Of a DNA stretch of 6,905 bases, positions 6,078 to 6,905 are shown piece by piece. Both the position numbers and the translations under genes were made by a program. The stretch covers positions 1 through 6,905 of the forward strand of contig JAUVOA010000080.1 in assembly GCA_030599445.1 (NCBI GenBank), given 5' to 3'. The notes beneath the pieces were generated by a model. The model had not been told where the DNA came from, made no database searches, and saw nothing but the letters and a program-made list of their open reading frames with translations. How positions within the stretch are numbered: position 1 is the first letter of the stretch; each line of letters begins with the position of its first letter. Source of the DNA: Atribacterota bacterium (GTDB lineage: Bacteria > Atribacterota > Phoenicimicrobiia > Phoenicimicrobiales > Phoenicimicrobiaceae).

Positions 6078-6383
6078 ATAAAATTTTTTAAGAACCTACC
6101 TTTTTAGATATAGGAGATTGAATATGTTTATTGTTTACGGTGATAAGTGAATTAAGTAGTGAAGAAGACAAAGTTTTTTGCCCTGTGTTGATGAGATATA
6201 AGCAGCTTATTTTTAAATAAGGTACAATTAAATTTTCACTAATATATAGTGATTCTTTTTTTGTAGTTATTACTTATTTTCAAAAGCTTTGGAAGTACCC
6301 TTGCCCTAAGGGATTTTCGGCATAAGTGGTAATATTAAAAGGATTAATAAATAATATGAAAATAAACTATTAGGAGAATATTT
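6078..6383 (+). other. 306-bp spacer between the amidohydrolase and PEP mutase genes
   Basis: No full gene on either strand. Contents: an AGGAG (6112-6116) spaced 7 nt from an ATG (6124) that opens an 8-codon frame (MFIVYGDK, stop at 6148-6150). Overlapping it in another frame is a 29-codon stretch (TTG 6131 to TAA 6218-6220) with a plausible-looking translation ending MRYKQLIFK, possibly a decayed gene. There is a CTTATTT/AAATAAG dyad with a 2-nt centre (6206-6221), immediately followed by a TACAAT hexamer (6223-6228) that could be a -10 but lacks a clear -35. A TCACTA/TAGTGA hairpin precedes a T-run, and a small CCCTT/AAGGG hairpin lies at 6298-6312. Overall it looks like an end-of-operon plus new-promoter region, so the PEP mutase gene probably has its own transcription start. 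Confidence 0.4.
6236..6262 (+). terminator. Candidate intrinsic terminator after the transporter/amidohydrolase operon
   Basis: TCACTA (6236-6241) pairs with TAGTGA (6247-6252) across a 5-nt loop, and TTCTTTTTTT follows at 6253-6262. The geometry fits a rho-independent terminator, but the stem is short and only two of six pairs are G-C, so it would be weak. It lies about 160 bp after the amidohydrolase stop. Confidence 0.35.
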
Positions 6384-6905
6384 ATGATAATTGAAAAGGC
6401 AAAGAAGTTAAGGAAATTAATTTCAGAAAAAGACATTATAATTGGTGTAGGGGCAAGAGATGCTCTAGATGCAAAATTAATTGAAAAGGCTGGCTTTGAT
6501 TTTATTTGGTCAAGCAGCCTCGGAGTTTCAGCATCATATGCAGTACCAGATGCTAATTTAATTTCTATGAAACAATATCTGGAAGCAGCTCGAGCTATGA
6601 ACGAAGTAGTAAGCATTCCCATAATAGCTGATTGTGATACTGGCTATGGCAATGTGAATAATTTGATTTATGCTGTAAAATTATTTGAAGAAGCAGGGAT
6701 TGCTGCTATTAGTATTGAAGATAAAAAATTTCCTAAGGATAATAGCCTTCTTAATGGAGGGCGACAAGAATTAGCATCGATCGAAGAATTTGTTGGTAAA
6801 ATTAAGGGTGCTAAGGATAATCAAAAGACTAAGGATTTCATTATTATTGCTCGGGTGGAAGCTCTTATCGCGGGTTGGGGTCAAGAGGAGGCTTTGAAAC
6901 GAGCT
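6384..6905 (+). CDS. pepM: Phosphoenolpyruvate mutase / phosphonopyruvate hydrolase-family enzyme (partial, 3' end missing)
   Basis: ATG 6384 lies 7 nt after AGGAG, and the frame is open for 174 codons to the edge; about 110-130 residues should be missing. It belongs to the isocitrate lyase/PEP mutase superfamily (alpha/beta barrel, Mg-dependent). Visible motifs: FIWSSSLGVSASYAVPDAN (40-58, substrate-binding loop), ADCDTGYGN (82-90, Mg-binding Asp83 and Asp85), IEDKKFPKDNS (111-121, mobile lid) and ARVEALIAGWG (156-166, Arg157 and Glu159). The lid fits the EDK-x5-NS pattern that marks PEP mutases, which interconvert PEP and phosphonopyruvate, the entry step of nearly all phosphonate biosynthesis. 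Other segments (SASYAVPDAN, GGRQELASIEEF) also resemble, from memory, phosphonopyruvate hydrolase of Variovorax, which has Thr where this protein has Asn120. Methylisocitrate lyase is less likely because of the lid. The expected partner, such as phosphonopyruvate decarboxylase, would lie beyond the window. Confidence 0.82.
   Translation, partial: MIIEKAKKLRKLISEKDIIIGVGARDALDAKLIEKAGFDFIWSSSLGVSASYAVPDANLISMKQYLEAARAMNEVVSIPIIADCDTGYGNVNNLIYAVKLFEEAGIAAISIEDKKFPKDNSLLNGGRQELASIEEFVGKIKGAKDNQKTKDFIIIARVEALIAGWGQEEALKRA

Noticed and set aside
6344..6622. Minus-strand open frame of 92 codons across the PEP mutase start
   Set aside because: Opposite strand of a clear PEP mutase-family gene with its own good Shine-Dalgarno; the hydrophobic tail comes from AT-rich spacer DNA.

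Overview
The window comes from an AT-rich bacterial genome. Spacings are compact, Shine-Dalgarno sites are strong (GGAGG type), and GTG or TTG starts are used for some genes. The solute-binding protein has a plain secretory signal with no lipobox cysteine, which fits a cell with an outer membrane better than a typical Gram-positive. An anaerobic lineage such as Atribacterota or Halanaerobiales would fit, but this is a guess and the sequence alone does not settle the taxon.

Layout: (1) Positions 1-577, minus strand: one end of an insertion sequence. It holds the first 151 codons of an integrase-type transposase and, outside the gene, two near-identical 21-bp subterminal repeats. (2) Positions 591-632: a candidate promoter/operator with a perfect TATAAT and short dyad repeats. 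It drives an RpiR-family regulator with an SIS domain (702-1583). (3) Positions 1584-1832: a gene-free leader with repeated boxes, a 10-bp palindrome and an isolated Shine-Dalgarno followed by ATG-TAG. (4) Positions 1833-4863: a complete tripartite tricarboxylate transporter (TTT) in the order tctC (binding protein), tctB (small membrane subunit), tctA (large membrane subunit). A perfect 13-bp hairpin lies between tctC and tctB. (5) Positions 4890-6077: an M20-family metal-dependent amidohydrolase, 26 bp after tctA and very probably in the same operon. (6) Positions 6078-6383: a gene-poor spacer with dyads and a Shine-Dalgarno-led mini-ORF. (7) Positions 6384-6905 (runs off the end): the first 174 residues of a phosphoenolpyruvate mutase-family enzyme that carries the EDK-x5-NS signature.

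Working model: the regulator senses a metabolite and controls uptake of a carboxylate-containing compound by TctCBA. The M20 enzyme then hydrolyses an N-acyl or related amide bond in the imported compound. The PEP mutase homologue brings phosphonate chemistry (PEP/phosphonopyruvate) next to this module. It may be the start of a phosphonate biosynthetic cluster, or the last step of a catabolic route returning phosphonopyruvate to PEP. Genes beyond position 6905 would decide. Apart from the PEP mutase and the regulatory details, the region is a conventional regulator-transporter-hydrolase cluster.
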